The position numbers and the translations under genes are program-made. From Pseudorhodobacter sp. (GTDB taxonomy: Bacteria > Pseudomonadota > Alphaproteobacteria > Rhodobacterales > Rhodobacteraceae), in assembly GCA_014378345.1 (NCBI GenBank), contig JACMNW010000162.1, positions 1-8,904 on the forward strand: 8,904 nt of DNA, in the 5' to 3' direction. The notes beneath the pieces are model-generated. The model saw nothing but the letters and a program-made list of their open reading frames with translations, was not told where the DNA came from and did no database searches. Of the stretch, positions 6,552 through 8,904 are shown piece after piece (the stretch's first letter is position 1; each line of letters begins with the position of its first letter).

Positions 6552-6842
6552 TCAAGATTTCCAATCGGGGCGGGAATAAAGCGGTTGTGACGGCGGCAGG
6601 CCGGATTTTTGGTAAACGCATTGGTCGTATACCGCTGCTGGATCACGGCCTTGTAAGTAGTCAGTTGAAACCTGCAGATCAAGAAGACCGCTGGTCTTAC
6701 CGTTGGAATTGACACCAACCCCCACTGTCCCGCGTGGTTGCTGGGCCAAGCGGGCACGTTCAAAGCAGGCGCGTTCAGCCTGTGGAAGGGAAACCGGGCC
6801 ACAAGACGCCAACAACAGCATCAAAACGACAGATCGTTTCAC
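6552..6842 (-). CDS. Small predicted lipoprotein (96 aa) inside the sdh operon
   Basis: I do not recognise a characterised family. The protein starts with MKR, a hydrophobic run and a perfect lipobox LASC, with lipidated Cys14, so it should be exported and anchored to a membrane as a mature chain of about 83 residues. Two further cysteines, Cys26 (AERACF) and Cys75 (YDQCVYQKSG), could form a disulfide in the periplasm. The C-terminus is Pro-rich (GLPPSQPLYSRPDW). The start is GTG at 6842: an AAAGGA site lies 8 nt upstream inside the end of the previous gene, and no in-frame ATG fits. It is 4 bp after the 105-aa lipoprotein gene and 3 bp before sdhB, so it is cotranscribed and probably translationally coupled. 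Export signal, position and spacing support a real gene; the function is unknown. Confidence 0.8.
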   Translation of the reverse strand: MKRSVVLMLLLASCGPVSLPQAERACFERARLAQQPRGTVGVGVNSNGKTSGLLDLQVSTDYLQGRDPAAVYDQCVYQKSGLPPSQPLYSRPDWKS

Positions 6843-6846
6843 GCCA

Positions 6847-7164
6847 TCATCCTTTCAAAGGCGGCACGCCGCGCGCAGCAAAACAAGATTGCGCCCCGGG
6901 CCGCAGTGCCAATTCACGGATGCGGGCTTTGGTGGAGGTGCCAGCCTCTGCCCCCACATCGCGGGCCAGCGCGTCAACCTCGGCGGGTGAGGCCGCGTCA
7001 AGGATGCATCCCGTCGCCTGCTGGGCCACGCCTGCTGGCATGTCGATATTGACCACCGGCTGCACCACTGTTTCCGCGGCACGTCGGGAAACTTTGTTGG
7101 CAAGGTCGGCAGGGGAACAGGCCATTAGTCCTACCATGATCAGGCTAAACGCAATCCGTGTCAT
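6847..7164 (-). CDS. Small predicted lipoprotein (105 aa) inside the sdh operon
   Basis: I do not recognise a characterised family. The N-terminus MTRIAFSLIMVGLMAC is a lipoprotein signal peptide with Cys16 as the lipid anchor (lipobox LMAC, with Met at -2 slightly unusual). The mature part has Cys53 (QATGCILDAAS) and Cys94 (GAQSCFAARG), a pair that could be disulfide-bonded in the periplasm. An acidic, probably helical stretch lies around residues 58-88. The ATG at 7164 is preceded by GGAG 6 nt upstream. The gene lies 97 bp after sdhA and 4 bp before the second lipoprotein gene. Its layout (signal, lipid Cys, two spaced Cys, about 100 residues) resembles that neighbour, although the sequences are not obviously alike. 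Confidence 0.8.
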   Translation of the reverse strand: MTRIAFSLIMVGLMACSPADLANKVSRRAAETVVQPVVNIDMPAGVAQQATGCILDAASPAEVDALARDVGAEAGTSTKARIRELALRPGAQSCFAARGVPPLKG

Positions 7165-7261
7165 ACTCGGCTCCAGTTTATAGCTACATGAAGGATAGCG
7201 CGGCCAATGCCCGCCCGCCCTTCACAACTTCTGACAGTCCGGTAACGCGCCACAGATGCCA

Positions 7262-8904
7262 TCAATACACCCGCTCTTTGGGAGCGATCTTTTTAAGGTC
7301 AATTCCGCCTTCGGCCTGGCTTGTCAGCGGTTCCAGATTCACCGGCCGTGATGACATTTTCACCTTTGCGCCGTCCACATAAGCCAACGAATGCACCCGC
7401 CAGTTCACATCATCACGGGCCGGATAATCTTCATGCGCATGGGCGCCGCGGCTTTCTTTGCGGGCTTCTGCCGCCACGATTGTTGCCATGGCGTTGGGCA
7501 TCAGGTTGCCCAGTTCCAGCGTTTCCATCAGATCGCTGTTCCATACCATAGACCGGTCTGTCACCGAAATATCGGCCATCTTGCCTGCAATTTCGGTCAT
7601 CTTGGCCACGCCATCGGCAAGCGTTTTGTCGGTGCGGAACACTGCCGCATCGGCCTGCATGGTTTTTTGCATCTCAAGGCGCAACTCAGCTGTCGGCACC
7701 GCGCCTTTTGCATGGCGAGTGGCATCAAAACGGTCAAGCGCGCGGTCAACCTCCACCGTATTCACCGGCGCAAACCGCGCCTTTGGATCGACAATTTCCC
7801 CGGCCCGAATGGCTGCAGCCCGGCCAAACACCACGAGGTCGATCAAGCTGTTAGACCCCAATCGATTGGCCCCGTGAACGGATGCACAACCCGCCTCGCC
7901 CACCGCCATAAGGCCGGGGAAGATAGCATTCGGGTTTTGCGGCGTGGGCAACAACACCTCACCAAAGTAATTCGTAGGAATGCCGCCCATGTTGTAATGC
8001 ACTGTCGGGATCACCGGGATCGGCTCTTTCAGCAGGTCTACCCCTGCAAAAATCCGGGCGCTTTCAGTAATCCCCGGCAGGCGCAGTTCCAGCGTTTCCT
8101 TCGGCAAATGGTTCAGGTTCAGGTGGATATGGTCCTTGTTCGGCCCCACCCCCCGGCCTTCGCGAATTTCCAGCGTCATGCAGCGCGACACCACATCCCG
8201 CGACGCCAGATCCTTGTAGGTCGGCGCATAGCGTTCCATGAACCGCTCACCGTTAGAGTTGGTCAGATAGCCACCCTCGCCCCGCGCGCCCTCGGTAATC
8301 AGGCAGCCTGACCCATAGATGCCCGTCGGATGGAACTGCACAAACTCCATATCCTGCAACGGCAGACCCGCCCGGGCCACCATGCCACCGCCATCGCCGG
8401 TACAAGTATGGGCGCTTGTCGCGCTGAAATACGCCCGCCCGTAACCGCCCGTCGCCAGCACCGTCATCTTGGCGTTGAACACATGGATCGTACCGTCGTC
8501 CAGCTTCCACGCCACCACGCCAGTGCAGCGTCCATCGGTCATGATCAGGTCGATGGCAAAGTATTCGATAAAGAACTCGGCATTGTTTTTCAGCGACTGC
8601 CCGTACAGCGTGTGAAGGATCGCGTGACCGGTCCGGTCCGCCGCCGCACAAGTGCGTTGTACCGGCGGCCCCCCGCCGTATTCGGTGGTGTGGCCGCCGA
8701 ACGGGCGCTGATAGATCGTCCCCTCCTCGGTGCGGCTGAAGGGCACGCCGTAATGCTCCAGCTCGTACACCGCCTTGGGCGCCTCGCGCACCAGGTACTC
8801 CATCGCGTCCATGTCGCCCAGCCAGTCCGACCCCTTGACGGTGTCGTACATGTGCCATTGCCAGCTGTCCGGTCCCATATTCCCCAGCGAAGCGGCAATC
8901 CCGC
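7262..8904 (-). CDS. sdhA: Succinate dehydrogenase flavoprotein subunit, N-terminus missing
   Basis: SdhA oxidises succinate to fumarate on covalently bound FAD and hands electrons to SdhB. The frame is open to the right edge; 546 residues are visible, beginning GIAASLGNMGPD. The ATG at 8878 is internal, because the conserved sequence continues upstream of it. About 50-55 residues are missing, with the Rossmann FAD motif and the FAD-linking His, which should lie just past the edge. Substrate-site residues are present: His of QFHPTG (codon near 8330), Arg of ARGEGG (8282-8284), His of PTVHYNMGG (7997-7999) and Arg of GANRLGSNSL (7862-7864). The C-terminal helical and capping region is complete (DDVNWRVHSLAYVDGAKV). 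A 97-bp gap without a clear hairpin or promoter separates it from the lipoprotein genes. The membrane anchors sdhC and sdhD would be expected beyond the window. Confidence 0.97.
   Translation of the reverse strand, partial: GIAASLGNMGPDSWQWHMYDTVKGSDWLGDMDAMEYLVREAPKAVYELEHYGVPFSRTEEGTIYQRPFGGHTTEYGGGPPVQRTCAAADRTGHAILHTLYGQSLKNNAEFFIEYFAIDLIMTDGRCTGVVAWKLDDGTIHVFNAKMTVLATGGYGRAYFSATSAHTCTGDGGGMVARAGLPLQDMEFVQFHPTGIYGSGCLITEGARGEGGYLTNSNGERFMERYAPTYKDLASRDVVSRCMTLEIREGRGVGPNKDHIHLNLNHLPKETLELRLPGITESARIFAGVDLLKEPIPVIPTVHYNMGGIPTNYFGEVLLPTPQNPNAIFPGLMAVGEAGCASVHGANRLGSNSLIDLVVFGRAAAIRAGEIVDPKARFAPVNTVEVDRALDRFDATRHAKGAVPTAELRLEMQKTMQADAAVFRTDKTLADGVAKMTEIAGKMADISVTDRSMVWNSDLMETLELGNLMPNAMATIVAAEARKESRGAHAHEDYPARDDVNWRVHSLAYVDGAKVKMSSRPVNLEPLTSQAEGGIDLKKIAPKERVY
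7858..7871. repeat. 14-base motif with CCAATCGATTGG palindrome, second site
   Basis: The sequence CCAATCGATTGGCC is identical to the site at 5658-5671 and contains the same perfect 12-bp palindrome. It lies inside sdhA, where the minus strand reads GCC AAT CGA TTG for Ala-Asn-Arg-Leu of the active-site motif GANRLGSNSL. Confidence 0.5.

Noticed and set aside
7165..7261. Internal promoter for the lipoprotein genes (TATAAA on the minus strand before 7164)
   Set aside because: The best -35 candidate, TTGGCC, needs a 19-bp spacer, and the start site would fall in or next to the ribosome binding site.
7391..8311. Plus-strand 306-codon frame opposite sdhA
   Set aside because: It is rich in His, Arg and Pro and lies wholly antisense to highly conserved SdhA motifs, so it is a codon-bias shadow.

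Overview
The window is about 8.9 kb of moderately GC-rich, densely coded DNA. It looks like a chromosomal segment of an alphaproteobacterium of the Rhodobacterales, most likely the Roseobacter group. Three things point there: the near-textbook ethylmalonyl-CoA mutase and alphaproteobacterial-type SdhA/SdhB sequences, a solitary DUF1989 protein of a kind common in that group, and a degenerate intergenic repeat that I associate from memory with roseobacter genomes. I see no insertion sequence, phage gene, tRNA, rRNA or CRISPR array.

Layout. On the minus strand at the left edge lies the N-terminal 248 residues of a PlsB-type acyltransferase (1-744), running off the window. A 207-bp divergent control region follows, holding one copy of the repeat, two inverted repeats and a candidate promoter. 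The plus-strand block is ecm (952-2910), deoD (3103-3807) and an aldo/keto reductase with its own good promoter and ribosome binding site (3869-4852). The reductase meets the minus-strand block tail to tail: its stop codon and that of the DUF1989 gene share one CTAG. In its own direction of transcription the minus block reads: sdhA (3' part, entering from the right edge), two small lipoprotein genes, sdhB, a second copy of the repeat, and the DUF1989 gene.

How the genes work together. Ecm carries out the B12-dependent carbon rearrangement of the ethylmalonyl-CoA pathway, which replenishes C4 acids when cells grow on acetate or other acetyl-CoA-yielding substrates without isocitrate lyase. One product of that pathway, succinyl-CoA, is drained through succinate dehydrogenase, so ecm and sdhAB are metabolically linked although they lie on opposite strands. 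DeoD (purine nucleoside salvage), the aldo/keto reductase and the DUF1989 protein have no obvious link to that route.

Most of the window is ordinary core metabolism. The parts most worth a second look are the two uncharacterised Cys-containing lipoproteins packed between sdhA and sdhB, the paired repeat (one copy may supply and mask a ribosome binding site), the control region in front of ecm, the orphan DUF1989 gene, and a 14-base motif built on a 12-bp palindrome that occurs identically in two genes. I find no convincing wholly new system.
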